This document shows positions 17,520-27,100 of a stretch of 64,000 bases of DNA, in pieces. The notes under the pieces were generated by a model. It saw only the letters and a list, made by a program, of their open reading frames with translations. It was not told where the DNA came from and made no database searches. The stretch's first letter is position 1; the number at the start of each line of letters is the position of its first letter. Source of the DNA: Acerihabitans sp047324305 (GTDB lineage Bacteria; Pseudomonadota; Gammaproteobacteria; Enterobacterales; Enterobacteriaceae); NCBI RefSeq assembly GCF_047324305.1, contig NZ_CP178740.1:5764408-5828407 (forward strand). Direction: 5' to 3'. The translations under genes and the position numbers were made by a program.

Positions 17520-18966
17520 TAAAACGAAATGTTTAATACTGAACCTATTAGCATTTATTATATTATCAGTCATCTATGCATATATTGCAAAAATAATCCC
17601 TTTAAATTCTGATGGAGCTTCTATTCTTCTGGAAGGTAAAGATTTAGGCCAGGGTAATTTCTTTTTACAAGACTGGCATCTTTCTACCGAAACCTATTTT
17701 TTTACTGATGTTATTTTTTATGGTATTTTCACTAAGATTTTTGGTTATCACATTTGGCAATGGTATGTTATACCCGGTATTCTGTACGCTGCAACAAGTA
17801 TCGCCGCAATAAATTTGATAAAGGTAAAAGCGAAATCAAATATTTGGTTGCCCTTTGCAGTATTCGCTGTTCCCGGTGGCTTTATCGCCACAATAGCAGT
17901 AAGACCTTGTATACATATCGGCACTTATGTAGCCATATTAATCACATATTTGTTAATTGATCATTATCAGCGCCCCGGCAAAAAAAGCATTACGCTGAAA
18001 ATCATCCTGCCTTTTGCATTTGCACTGATATTATTCAGTGACAGAATTTCCCTTTATCTTTTATTTATACCTATCTTTATTTCATTTTTTATAGATGTAC
18101 TTAAGGGAGAGAAATGGCGTAATGCAGATATTCTAATTTTCGCCGTGATTGGCTACTTATTTAGCAAGGTAATAGCAAAGTTATTCCTGCTAATGAATGG
18201 ATTTCATCTTCCCGGCACGACACTGCCTGCGTTTGTTGAATTTGATAAAATTTTTAATAATATTTATTTATTTGTATTATGCTCGCTTCACTTTTTTGAT
18301 GCGATGTTTTTCGGCAAACCCATACAAGACACAAGCGCAATTTTTAACTTACTGCATTTTTTATTATTTTTAGCATTATTAGTAGGCGTTGTAAAAGTTG
18401 CAAAGAATATCAAAACATTGTCTTTTGTCGATTGTTCACTTATGGTGGCGGGAGTAACGCTTAGTGTTGCCTTTCTCGCAAGCAATATGCCTATTGATTT
18501 AGCCTCAGGCCGCTATTTATTCCCTGTCTATGTGTTTATGTCGATACTGGTCGGGCGAAACATCGTCCTGACTAAACGATGGCAAGCGCTGTTTATTTTT
18601 ATCACCATCGTTTTGGCGATAAACACCCTACATGGATACAGGCACCAACATGCTGCCCGTACAGTACAAGTCGAAATACGTGAAACGCTTCAGAAGAATG
18701 GCCTAACCCGTGGTTTTGCGACTTTCTGGTATGCTTCTGAAACGGCGGCGCTAGGTGATATTATCATTGCGCCGGTAAATGATAATATTGATCCCTATCT
18801 ATGGCTGACAAAAAATTCATGGTATGACGCCGGGAATAACTTCGTCATAGCTGAAAATAATCATATAGAACAAATTGCCCGGCAAAAATTTGGCATGCCC
18901 GATCGCGTGATTGAAGTCAGAGACTGTAAAATAATGGTATGGAATCATGTAATTAGCCTTAAATAA
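17509..18966 (+). CDS. GtrC-like membrane glycosyltransferase (GT-C topology), specificity unknown
   Basis: A 485-residue protein has about ten membrane spans and an acidic residue pair in the first periplasmic loop (PLNSDGAS), then a soluble C-terminal tail of about 100 residues. It follows gtrB with an 11-base overlap and GAGGAAAAAGG upstream. This is the position of the serotype-specific transferase that moves lipid-linked glucose onto O-antigen in the periplasm. Such proteins are poorly conserved and I cannot name its acceptor. Its C-terminal segment KNGLTRGFATFWYASETAAL resembles KNDLSYGFGPYWDAKTLAL in the protein at 21358-23289, so the two are probably related. Confidence 0.75.
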   Translation: MLNNKTKCLILNLLAFIILSVIYAYIAKIIPLNSDGASILLEGKDLGQGNFFLQDWHLSTETYFFTDVIFYGIFTKIFGYHIWQWYVIPGILYAATSIAAINLIKVKAKSNIWLPFAVFAVPGGFIATIAVRPCIHIGTYVAILITYLLIDHYQRPGKKSITLKIILPFAFALILFSDRISLYLLFIPIFISFFIDVLKGEKWRNADILIFAVIGYLFSKVIAKLFLLMNGFHLPGTTLPAFVEFDKIFNNIYLFVLCSLHFFDAMFFGKPIQDTSAIFNLLHFLLFLALLVGVVKVAKNIKTLSFVDCSLMVAGVTLSVAFLASNMPIDLASGRYLFPVYVFMSILVGRNIVLTKRWQALFIFITIVLAINTLHGYRHQHAARTVQVEIRETLQKNGLTRGFATFWYASETAALGDIIIAPVNDNIDPYLWLTKNSWYDAGNNFVIAENNHIEQIARQKFGMPDRVIEVRDCKIMVWNHVISLK

Positions 18967-18975
18967 TTACGAATC

Positions 18976-19005
18976 AGGCGGGTTCTCCTTTGCGGAGGGC
19001 CGCCT
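18976..19005 (+). terminator. Probable terminator of the gtr cassette
   Basis: AGGCGG and CTCC pair with GGAG and CCGCCT around a short loop, 10 bases after the last gtr stop. The downstream tract is T-rich but interrupted (ATCTTTACTTTTC). Confidence 0.6.
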
Positions 19006-19069
19006 ATCTTTACTTTTCTCTGATGTGACATGCAGACTTTCCGCAAGCTGTTCTGATAAGCCACTGAAT

Positions 19070-19542
19070 TGTAGTGTAAGTAGATCGTTTTTAGTTTCAC
19101 GCATTTTTTGAGATTTCAGGATCTTCAGCCATCAGCCGGTACTCTTCCGGCGCCAGGTTGTTCAGGGATTCATGAGGCCGCTCGCTGTTATATTCAGTAT
19201 TTAATTCAGTGTCCTGAACAAATAAAAATCCAGTATTTCTGTCCGGTACGTCCGGTTAAACGGTTCGATAAACGCATTCTGTGTCGGCTTGCCCGGCCTG
19301 ATAAATTCCAGTATCACGCTATGCTCTGCCGTCCAGTGCGCCAGCGTAAGCAATATCAGTTCCGGACCGTGGTATAAGCGTAACAGTACAGCAGAGGTAC
19401 ATGAAGCATACTGACAAACTCTTCCAAGACCCGCAGGATCTGAGATTCGGTGAAACGCGTTTTTTCATGAGGAGCCTTCCGTTAATTGTATTTTAACCAG
19501 AGAACGCCATTACGCGGGAAGGCTAAATTCAGGGGGACTACA
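19070..19542 (-). mobile_element. Decayed IS3-family insertion sequence with deleted transposase
   Basis: Read on the minus strand, an orfA-like start at 19468 (MKK, then after a frame change RFTESQILRVLEE) is followed by a large internal deletion. The C-terminal end of an orfB-type DDE transposase then appears in pieces: FIRPGKPTQNAFIE, NRTYRTEILDFYLFRTLN and finally NSERPHESLNNLAPEEYR ending at 19097. Frame breaks near 19205 and the missing middle make it non-functional. TGTAGT at 19070 and its complement ACTACA at 19537-19542 fit element ends. A full element of this group is about 1.2 kb, so over half is gone. No target duplication is evident. Confidence 0.8.
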
Positions 19543-19863
19543 GGTGTTACCACGGCCTCATAAGTGATTGCCGTGTCTTGGGTTGGCGGGACAAGCCCTA
19601 CTATTGATTTCCCCGGCACCACAATTACGTGAAGTTTCGCTATTAAAACACCTTGGGTACAATAGTGCCGGTGACCCCATACTGTATCGCCCTTGCGCCG
19701 TTAACCGAGCCGCACCATCCCGGCTGCCACAGCGGTTTCCAGTGCCAAACGCGGTGATTCGCCGGTCATCCCGGTAGGGTTTAGCGGTTAATCATGACAT
19801 AATACGCCGATAAAGCCGATGATAACGATCGGCGCTATCCACCCAACCGGACTTTTGACCATC
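19543..19863. other. Intergenic region upstream of sbcB
   Basis: No recognisable gene; a 69-codon plus-strand frame here has no ribosome site or known product. Presumably it holds the sbcB promoter, which I cannot place with confidence. Confidence 0.35.
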
Positions 19864-21285
19864 GTGGCTATTACTCCCAAGCAACCGAGCTTTCTGGTGC
19901 ATGATTACGAAACCTTCGGCAAACATCCGGCGCTGGATCGGCCCGCCCAGTTCGCGGGGATCCGCGCCGGGCTGGACTTCGAACCGCTGGAAGAGCCCCA
20001 GGTATTTTTCTGCAAACCGGCCGACGACTACCTGCCCGATCCCGAGGCGGTGCTGATTACCGGCATCACGCCGCAGCAGGCCGCCCGCGAGGGCGTCTGC
20101 GAAGCGGAATTCGCCAGGCGGATCCATGGGTTGTTCAGCGTGCCGGATACCTGCATTCTCGGTTACAACAATATCCGTTTCGATGACGAAGTGACGCGCA
20201 ATATTTTTTACCGCAATTTCTACGATCCCTACGCCTACAGCTGGCGCCAGGGCAATACGCGCTGGGACCTGCTGGACGTGATGCGCGCCTGCTACGCGCT
20301 GCGTCCCGGGGGCATCAACTGGCCGCTTAATGATGACGGTTTGCCGAGCTTTCGCCTGGAGCACCTTACCCGCGCCAACGGCGTTGAACACGCCAACGCC
20401 CATGACGCCATGGCCGATGTCCACGCCACGCTTGCCATGGCGAAGCTGGCCCGACAGGCGCAGCCGAAGCTGTTCGAGTATCTCTACCAGCATCGCGGCA
20501 AGCAAAAGCTGAAAAGCCTGGTGGATATCGCCGCCATGAAACCGCTGGTCCATGTTTCGGGCATGTTTGGCGCCGGGCGCGGCAATACCAGCTGGATTGC
20601 GCCGTTGGCCTGGCACCCGGAGAACCAAAACGCCCTGATCGTCTGCGACCTGGCCGGCGATATGGAGGTACTTCTGGATCTCAGCGCCGATGAATTGCGT
20701 ACCCGCCTTTATACGCGGCGCGATAAGCTCGGCGAACTGTCCGCGGTGCCGATTAAACTGGTGCATATCAATAAATGCCCGGTGCTGGCGCCCGCCAGTA
20801 CCCTGCGCCCGGAGGATGCGGAACGCCTGGGGATTGACCGCGAGCGCTGCCTGCAAAACCTGCAGGTGCTGCGCCGGCACGCCGGCGTGCGGGAAAAAGT
20901 GGTGGCGCTGTATGCCGAAGCCGAGCCCTTTGCCGGATCCGATAACGTCGACGCCCAGCTGTACGATGGTTTTTTCAGCGATGCCGACCGCGCGGCCATG
21001 GATATTATCCTGGCAACCGATCCCGTTAACCTGCCGGCGCTGGATATCAGTTTTGTCGACCCGCGCCTTGCCCCGCTGCTGTTTCGCTATCGGGCGCGTA
21101 ACTTTCCCCACACCCTCGATGACGGTGAACAGCAACGCTGGCTGGCATACCGCAAAGGATTATTTACCCCGGAAACGCTGCAAGCCTATGTGGAAAACCA
21201 GGAACGGCTCTATGCCGAACATGCCGGCGATGAGCAAAAAACCCGCCTCCTGAAGGCGCTGTTTGATTATATGCAACAGCTTTAA
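19864..21285 (+). CDS. sbcB: Exodeoxyribonuclease I
   Basis: The product aligns along its whole length with E. coli exonuclease I, a 3'-5' single-strand DNA exonuclease used in mismatch repair and recombination. DEDDh motifs are present: HDYETFG near the start, YNNIRFDDEVTRN near residue 100 and NAHDAMADVHAT near residue 175. The SH3-like and C-terminal helical domains follow (KLVHINKCPVLAP, FSDADRAAM, RARNFP). I prefer the GTG at 19864, which leaves 12 residues before HDYETF as in relatives; an in-frame ATG at 19819 would add 15. Neither has a strong ribosome site. sbcB near his matches K-12 order. Confidence 0.93.
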   Translation: MAITPKQPSFLVHDYETFGKHPALDRPAQFAGIRAGLDFEPLEEPQVFFCKPADDYLPDPEAVLITGITPQQAAREGVCEAEFARRIHGLFSVPDTCILGYNNIRFDDEVTRNIFYRNFYDPYAYSWRQGNTRWDLLDVMRACYALRPGGINWPLNDDGLPSFRLEHLTRANGVEHANAHDAMADVHATLAMAKLARQAQPKLFEYLYQHRGKQKLKSLVDIAAMKPLVHVSGMFGAGRGNTSWIAPLAWHPENQNALIVCDLAGDMEVLLDLSADELRTRLYTRRDKLGELSAVPIKLVHINKCPVLAPASTLRPEDAERLGIDRERCLQNLQVLRRHAGVREKVVALYAEAEPFAGSDNVDAQLYDGFFSDADRAAMDIILATDPVNLPALDISFVDPRLAPLLFRYRARNFPHTLDDGEQQRWLAYRKGLFTPETLQAYVENQERLYAEHAGDEQKTRLLKALFDYMQQL

Positions 21286-21357
21286 TAAACTGACATTAAC
21301 TTTATAACCGGCTATGTTTCACCCTAGCCTGAAGTATAAACACCAGAGAGATTAGGA

Positions 21358-23289
21358 ATGAAAAAAAGTGGGCAACGGGGTTACAGCATTTGGCTGCACC
21401 CTTCCTTTTTTGCAATAAATATTATATTGGGTATGATATTAAGTTATCATTTTGTGATGATTAACTTCAGTGCGGACAATGATGTCGCCAATTCAATTAT
21501 CGTTTGGCATGAAATCCAGCTTCATGGTTTTTCGGTGTTATCCCAGTGGCGGCCCACGGTGGATAACTGGTACTTATCCACCTACCCTATTCATTTCCTG
21601 CTGTTTAAACTTACAGGATCCACTTCAATATCCATTATTAAATTTATTGAAATTTCCCAAGTTTTTTTAGCCGCGGTGATATCATCCTTAATCTGTTTTC
21701 ACAAAACCCGCAGCCGTTACGCCTTTTTGTTGATTCCATTCTTCTGCGGTTTATCCGTATTTGCTTACAGTGTAGCCTATATTTCACATCCTTTTTCCCA
21801 TAACCTGACTAATTTGTATGGGCTGGCATGCGTTTATCTGTATATTGTTAAACCGCAACAATTTAGTTTTCCTTATGAGATTGGACTCTGTGCGCTGATA
21901 ATTATAGCCTCTGTTTCGGATCCCTGGTTTCAGGCGGCCTATTTTCTGCCATTATTTTTGACCAGTCTCTATTCTGGTTTTATCGCCAGGACGCAGCCCA
22001 AAAAATATGTTATTCCGTTATTTATTACCGGCATTATCCTTTTTACACATATTATTGAACGACTTCTTCATTTACCGGTGGCCCGTTTCACGCTGGGCGC
22101 GCCTGAACAGATGCTGGCAAATGCCTATTGGTTTCTGGTGGGCGTGGGGGGCAGCCTGAATGTCTTTTTTATCCAGACAGATAATCTAAAGATAATTTCG
22201 GCCATTATCCTTATTCTCCTCTACTTTTATACCCTTATCACTATGGCCAAGCATGATAGTCTAGATAGGGTTATCTTTCTTTCCCTGGCTGGCATTACCT
22301 CGGCTTTTATTTTAAGCAGTGTCCCCGGGGCCTCCTATAGCGCGCGTTTTTTTGTCAACATTGTCTATCTGGCCATTATCGCTATCTTCACCAGCGCGGT
22401 GTATCGCATGCACAAACCGCTGTTGGGCTTCCTAGGCATTCTGTTTTTGTCTGGTATCTACTCCCATTGGCAGGTTGCCGCTAATGGACAGGATCGGTCC
22501 ATGAGCGAATTGCGCGCTTTTCTGGAAAAAAACGATCTATCTTACGGTTTCGGCCCCTATTGGGACGCCAAAACGCTGGCGCTCGCTTGGGATACCCAGT
22601 GGAAAATACTGATACGCCCTGTCAGCTTTGATAAGGCCACCGGACTGATGCTGCGCGGCGGCCGGTCGCAAACGTTTAACTATTGGTATATACCTGAAAC
22701 CAACGATAAGCCGCAAAGACAGTTTATCGCCGTGGCCAAAGGCGGCGAGGAATGTCCGGATTTGCAGCTATGTCTTGACGGCATTGTCAGGCAATTCGGT
22801 GAGCCTGAGGAAAAACTCAGCTTTAACAACCTGTTATTTTATGTGTACAACCGCCCTATCATCACCTACTCCGCGCCGGAGCTTGCCTCCGCCGGCGAAC
22901 TTCGTTTCGGCTGGAAACACAGTGATTATATTTGGCAAGGCTGGAGAAAATCCTCGGAGCCGGACTATCGCTGGACCGAAGGACTAACGGCGCGGATGGC
23001 CTTTCATAAAGCGGCACCCTGGCGGCGAGGCGTTTTTACCCTAGCGGCATCAACCAATCAACCGGTCAAAGGGGCAATTTACTACCGTGATAAAAAAATC
23101 AAAGACCTCGATTTACCGCCAGGGGATCAGCGCATTCAGTTTGCCATTGATAATATTGACAGCGATGACGGCAATATCGCTATTAAAATCGCATTCGATG
23201 CGCTGAAAAGTCCACGCGACCTGGGTACCGGGCGGGAACGGGAAAAACTGGGTCTGGCCGTTAACAGGATAAGTTATCAGTTTGATTAA
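21358..23289 (+). CDS. Large GT-C-like membrane protein, unknown specificity
   Basis: The 643-residue protein has about ten membrane spans in residues 15-380, an acidic NFSADNDVANS loop after the first span, then a soluble domain of about 260 residues. The architecture is that of GT-C glycosyltransferases acting on lipid-linked sugars at the periplasmic face. Residues around 390-420 (KNDLSYGFGPYWDAKTLAL) resemble the end of the gtr-cassette transferase at 17509-18966. It is less AT-rich than that gene. AGAGAG lies upstream of the ATG. It runs directly against puuA (3-base gap, convergent). It could be a relic of a second gtr cassette, or an independent surface-glycan enzyme. Confidence 0.65.
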   Translation: MKKSGQRGYSIWLHPSFFAINIILGMILSYHFVMINFSADNDVANSIIVWHEIQLHGFSVLSQWRPTVDNWYLSTYPIHFLLFKLTGSTSISIIKFIEISQVFLAAVISSLICFHKTRSRYAFLLIPFFCGLSVFAYSVAYISHPFSHNLTNLYGLACVYLYIVKPQQFSFPYEIGLCALIIIASVSDPWFQAAYFLPLFLTSLYSGFIARTQPKKYVIPLFITGIILFTHIIERLLHLPVARFTLGAPEQMLANAYWFLVGVGGSLNVFFIQTDNLKIISAIILILLYFYTLITMAKHDSLDRVIFLSLAGITSAFILSSVPGASYSARFFVNIVYLAIIAIFTSAVYRMHKPLLGFLGILFLSGIYSHWQVAANGQDRSMSELRAFLEKNDLSYGFGPYWDAKTLALAWDTQWKILIRPVSFDKATGLMLRGGRSQTFNYWYIPETNDKPQRQFIAVAKGGEECPDLQLCLDGIVRQFGEPEEKLSFNNLLFYVYNRPIITYSAPELASAGELRFGWKHSDYIWQGWRKSSEPDYRWTEGLTARMAFHKAAPWRRGVFTLAASTNQPVKGAIYYRDKKIKDLDLPPGDQRIQFAIDNIDSDDGNIAIKIAFDALKSPRDLGTGREREKLGLAVNRISYQFD

Positions 23290-23292
23290 CAA

Positions 23293-24753
23293 TCAGGCGT
23301 TCTTCAGCATCCAGTCGATTTCCGTTGGCGTCACCAACTGCTCGAAATGGCTGAGTTCGGCGTGCTTGCAGGCATGATAAACCCGGCAAAAACGCGCGCC
23401 CAGTAATTCCTGCAGGCGCGTGCTCTCCCGAAACGCCCGCAGTGCCTCGCTTTGCCGCAGCGGCAGCGGCGCGCCCTGGTGTTCATCGCCGCCGTTGCCG
23501 GTAATTTCCTCCGGCAGCGGCGGCTGGTTATCCAGGCCGTGCAGCATGCCCGCCAGCGCCGCGGCCAGCGCCAGGTAAGGATTGACGTCCGCGCCCGGCA
23601 CCCGGTATTCCACCCGGTGGTTATCGCCATCGCTACAGGGAATGCGCAGCGCCACGGTACGATTGTTATAGCCCCAATTGGCCCGCACAGGCACATACAT
23701 GCCGTGCTGAAAGCGCCGGAATGCGTTAACGTTGGGCGCCAGCAGCGCCATGGAAGCCGGCATTAAATCGAGCATGCCGGCCAGGGCGTCGCACATCAGG
23801 CCGGCATGGCGGCCGCAGCCGTCGGACAGCACATTGTTACCCTGCCCGTCGCGCAGGCTCAGATGGATATGCAATCCGCTGCCCGCAAACGCCTCGTAGG
23901 GTTTGGCCATAAACGTGGCCTGCATGCCATGGTTTTCCGCCACCAGCCGCACCAGCCGCTTTAACTGCAGGGCCTGGTCGCAGACGGTAAGCGGGTTATC
24001 GCCATGGTGAAGGTTAATCTCGAACTGGCCGGGGCTGGACTCCGCCACGGCGCCGGCGGCGGGCAAGCCCTGCAGGCCGGCAAGCCGGTCGATATCGTTG
24101 AGCACCGCGGCGAAAAGGTCGAGATTATCCAGCGAATACACCTGGCTGTGGGTATGGCGATCGCCGGTTCCCGGCGCGCAGGGCGGCTGCAGCCGGCCCG
24201 CCGCGTCGCGCGCGCGATCCACCAGGTAGAATTCCAGTTCCACCGCCGCCACTGGGCTAAAGCCGCGCGCGCGCAACTGCTGCCACACCCGATTGAGAAC
24301 ATTGCGCGGCTCGACGTCAAAAGGCGCGCCGTCCTCATCAAGCATGGTCAGCAGCAGTTGGGCGGTTGAATCGGGATCGGCGGCGGATGGCGCCAGGGTA
24401 CCGGCGACCGGCACGCAGACATGATCGGGCTCGCCTTTTTCCTGCCCCAGCCCGGCATCCTCCACCGTATGGCCGTAAAGGTTGATGGCAAACAGCGACG
24501 CGGGGAAATAGCATCCGTTTTCAATCGTGGAAAGTTCGGTCAGCGGGATACGTTTACCGCGGAAACCGCCGTTAAGATCGGTGAGAAAAATATCGACTTG
24601 CTGCGTTCGGGGGTGGCGTGCCAGGTAAGCGGCGATCTCACGCTGGAACGCGCTGGTTCGCTGCCCGTCGGCGAGCATTGCGCGCCGCGCCTGCGTATCC
24701 ATCTGCTGCGCGGGCCGCGTCCTGAGAACATCTATTGCTAGGTGGTTGTGCAT
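23293..24753 (-). CDS. puuA: Gamma-glutamylputrescine synthetase
   Basis: The 486-residue glutamine-synthetase-fold enzyme matches remembered E. coli PuuA closely: VDIFLTDLNGGFRGKRIP, the AVELEFYLVDR metal-binding strand, SPGQFEINLHH, GSGLHIHLSL and VALRIPCSDGDNHRVEYR, ending EIDWMLKNA as in PuuA. It would join glutamate to putrescine with ATP, the first step of putrescine breakdown. It has about 14 extra N-terminal residues. No other puu gene adjoins it. Its place between sbcB and yeeZ is where K-12 carries the putrescine importer plaP. Confidence 0.92.
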   Translation of the reverse strand: MHNHLAIDVLRTRPAQQMDTQARRAMLADGQRTSAFQREIAAYLARHPRTQQVDIFLTDLNGGFRGKRIPLTELSTIENGCYFPASLFAINLYGHTVEDAGLGQEKGEPDHVCVPVAGTLAPSAADPDSTAQLLLTMLDEDGAPFDVEPRNVLNRVWQQLRARGFSPVAAVELEFYLVDRARDAAGRLQPPCAPGTGDRHTHSQVYSLDNLDLFAAVLNDIDRLAGLQGLPAAGAVAESSPGQFEINLHHGDNPLTVCDQALQLKRLVRLVAENHGMQATFMAKPYEAFAGSGLHIHLSLRDGQGNNVLSDGCGRHAGLMCDALAGMLDLMPASMALLAPNVNAFRRFQHGMYVPVRANWGYNNRTVALRIPCSDGDNHRVEYRVPGADVNPYLALAAALAGMLHGLDNQPPLPEEITGNGGDEHQGAPLPLRQSEALRAFRESTRLQELLGARFCRVYHACKHAELSHFEQLVTPTEIDWMLKNA

Positions 24754-24921
24754 AGTTTACCCGCTGAAACATCCCTTTTGCATAACATTGGCGGACAGCA
24801 AACCGGCAGGCGCGATATTGCGCCTGCTCTAAAAACATAGCGCCAAGGCCGTTTTTTGGCAAATCCGGCTTTTGACCACATCCAGTCTTTAGCCAATCAG
24901 GCCCTGACGCCCCCGCCCGGC

Positions 24922-25770
24922 TCACGACAGGCGCATCGGCATCAGGGCCGGATCCGGATACAGGTATTCAAACCCCAGCTCGCGGCAAATCCGGCTGCCG
25001 TCGATGGTTTTACCGCTATCCTGCGCCCGGCCATCGCCGGCCTCGTCGGCCAGGTATTCCGGCGGGGTCAATGCCAGTTCCCGCGCCCTGGCCGGATAAT
25101 AATCGCGCTTTGCCGGATGGCGCGGCGCGCAGATATTATAGATATGCCCGCCCTTAGGCAGCTTGAGCAGCAGCTCAATGGCGGCGATGACATCCGACTG
25201 ATGCACCAGATTAACGCCGTGCGACCCGCCCGGCAACCCAGTCTTGCCCGCCAGGAACCGGCCGGGATGGCGGCTCGGTCCCACCAGCCCGGCAAGGCGC
25301 AGGATATCCACCGACGTATTGGGCAGGCGATGCAGCCAGCGCTCCAGCTCCACCAGGCACGCGCCCGCGGGCGTTACCGGCGCCAGCGGGCTGTCTTCGC
25401 GCAGCAGGCCCGCCGTCTCGCCATACACGGCGGTGGAGCTGGTGAAGATAATGCGCGGCACGGCAAACGCCAGGGCGCTGTCCACCACCTGCTGCACCGC
25501 CAGCAAATAGTCGTCGGCGCGTTCCATAGTGCGGCCCGCCGGCAGGGTAATAATCAAGGCGTCCACCTGGAACAGCGCCGCCAGGTCGTCCTGCTCAGCG
25601 TTGATTTCCGGCGTCACGACCAGCGGATAGCACTCCACGCCGCACATCCTGGCCGCCTCGACGCCGTCCGGCGTGGTTTTAGTGCCGGCCACCCGATATC
25701 CCCTGGCAAGCAGCGATAACGCCAGCGGCATTCCCAGCCAGCCTAAACCCACTATGGCGATTTTTTTCAT
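24922..25770 (-). CDS. yeeZ: YeeZ, NAD(P)-binding epimerase-like protein
   Basis: The 282-residue product begins MKKIAIVGLGWLGMPLA, a nucleotide-binding motif, and contains PRIIFTSSTAVYG, VDILRLAGLVGP, HPGRFLAGKTGLPGG and HIYNICAPRHPAK, matching E. coli YeeZ (about 274 residues). It is an atypical short-chain dehydrogenase of unknown substrate. The start at 25770 is set by GGGAGAAG upstream and by the family N-terminus; codons up to 25866 extend the frame without support. It is divergent from the his operon, as in E. coli. Confidence 0.93.
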   Translation of the reverse strand: MKKIAIVGLGWLGMPLALSLLARGYRVAGTKTTPDGVEAARMCGVECYPLVVTPEINAEQDDLAALFQVDALIITLPAGRTMERADDYLLAVQQVVDSALAFAVPRIIFTSSTAVYGETAGLLREDSPLAPVTPAGACLVELERWLHRLPNTSVDILRLAGLVGPSRHPGRFLAGKTGLPGGSHGVNLVHQSDVIAAIELLLKLPKGGHIYNICAPRHPAKRDYYPARARELALTPPEYLADEAGDGRAQDSGKTIDGSRICRELGFEYLYPDPALMPMRLS

Positions 25771-26011
25771 ATATGCTTCTCCCTCAGGCGTCTGGTACGT
25801 TAAGGCGTGATCTTCTGCAAAACCGACCGCGCGGGCCCGCGCCCCACAGAAAGAAAATAGTTGCATTTGCCACTAAAGATCGTTAGTTTTGATTTAAAGA
25901 CGGCCTACCCTGGCCATGCTACTACTGTACTCGCTACAAATGTAATACTACGTATGTAATTTTCAGCGCGACAGTACAACCTAGACTGCTCAACCCAGTA
26001 CAACGGAAATT

Positions 26012-26062
26012 ATGATGAACAACGTTCTGTTTAACCACCATCATCACCATCACCCTGACTAG
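26012..26062 (+). CDS. hisL: His operon leader peptide
   Basis: The 16-residue peptide MMNNVLFNHHHHHHPD carries six consecutive histidines followed by Pro-Asp, the hallmark of the enterobacterial his leader. Ribosome stalling at the His codons when charged tRNA-His is scarce lets an antiterminator form upstream of the hairpin at 26126-26158. E. coli has seven His codons by memory; here there are six. Confidence 0.95.
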   Translation: MMNNVLFNHHHHHHPD

Positions 26063-26125
26063 TCTTTCAGGCGTTTGGTGCTGGAAGACATAATATCTTC
26101 CAGTGGCGCAGAATGTAAGAGAGAG

Positions 26126-26158
26126 CCCTCGGAAGATATCTTCCGAGGGTTTTTTTTT
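26126..26158 (+). terminator. His operon attenuator terminator
   Basis: CCCTCGGAAGAT and ATCTTCCGAGGG form a near-perfect 12-bp palindrome, followed by nine T. It sits between hisL and hisG. An upstream hairpin CTGGAAGA...TCTTCCAG supplies alternative pairing for attenuation. Confidence 0.95.
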
Positions 26159-26196
26159 GGGCTTAACACATTTTATTTCAGGCAGAGGACAGTATC

Positions 26197-27093
26197 TTGG
26201 ACAAATCACGGTTACGGATAGCGATGCAAAAATCAGGCAGGCTGAGCACGGATACGCAGCAGCTGCTTGAACATTGCGGCATTAAAATCAATCTGCAGCA
26301 ACAACGCCTGCTGGCCTTTGCGGAAAATATGCCCATAGATATTATGCGGGTGCGCGACGACGATATCCCCGGCCTGGTGATGGACGGCGTGGTGGATCTG
26401 GGCATCATCGGTGAAAACGTGCTGGAGGAAGAGCTGCTTAATCGCCGCGCCCAGGGCGAGGATCCGCATTATTACATGCTGCGGCGCCTGGATTTCGGCG
26501 GCTGCCGCCTGTCGCTGGCCCTGCCGCTGGATGAACCCTTTACGGGTCCCCAATGCCTGCAGGGCAAACGCATCGCCACCTCCTATCCGCACCTGCTTAA
26601 GCAATACCTGGACAAACTCGGCATCAACTTTAAGTCATGTCTGCTCAACGGTTCCGTGGAAGTCGCGCCGCGCGCCGGCCTGGCGGACGCCATTTGCGAT
26701 TTGGTCTCCACCGGCGCAACCCTTGAGGCCAACGGCCTGCGGGAAGTGGAAGTGATCTACCGCTCCAAGGCCTGCCTGATTCAAAGCGACGTCGAGCTGC
26801 CGCCGGCCAAACAGGCGCTGATCGATAAGCTGATGATCCGCATCCAGGGGGTTATCCAGGCGCGCGAATCCAAATATATTATGCTGCACGCCCCGGCCGA
26901 ACGCCTGGACGAGATCGTGGCCCTGCTGCCGGGCGCGGAACGCCCCACCATTTTGCCCCTGGCCGGCGATAAACACCGCGTCGCCATGCATATGGTCAGC
27001 AGTGAAACCCTGTTCTGGGAAACCATGGAAAACCTGAAAGCCCTCGGCGCCAGCTCAATCCTGGTGCTGCCGATTGAAAAGATGATGGAGTAA
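26197..27093 (+). CDS. hisG: ATP phosphoribosyltransferase
   Basis: The 298-residue enzyme of the first committed histidine step aligns throughout with E. coli HisG: RLRIAMQKSGRLS, VMDGVVDLGIIGENVLEEE, the PRPP loop DLVSTGATLEANGLREV, and the C-terminal regulatory domain ending SSILVLPIEKMME. This is the long form that histidine feedback-inhibits directly. The start appears to be TTG (26197) behind GCAGAGGA, a rare start codon that could limit expression; no in-frame ATG lies nearby before the conserved N-terminus. Confidence 0.95.
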   Translation: MDKSRLRIAMQKSGRLSTDTQQLLEHCGIKINLQQQRLLAFAENMPIDIMRVRDDDIPGLVMDGVVDLGIIGENVLEEELLNRRAQGEDPHYYMLRRLDFGGCRLSLALPLDEPFTGPQCLQGKRIATSYPHLLKQYLDKLGINFKSCLLNGSVEVAPRAGLADAICDLVSTGATLEANGLREVEVIYRSKACLIQSDVELPPAKQALIDKLMIRIQGVIQARESKYIMLHAPAERLDEIVALLPGAERPTILPLAGDKHRVAMHMVSSETLFWETMENLKALGASSILVLPIEKMME

Positions 27094-27100
27094 GCGGCCG

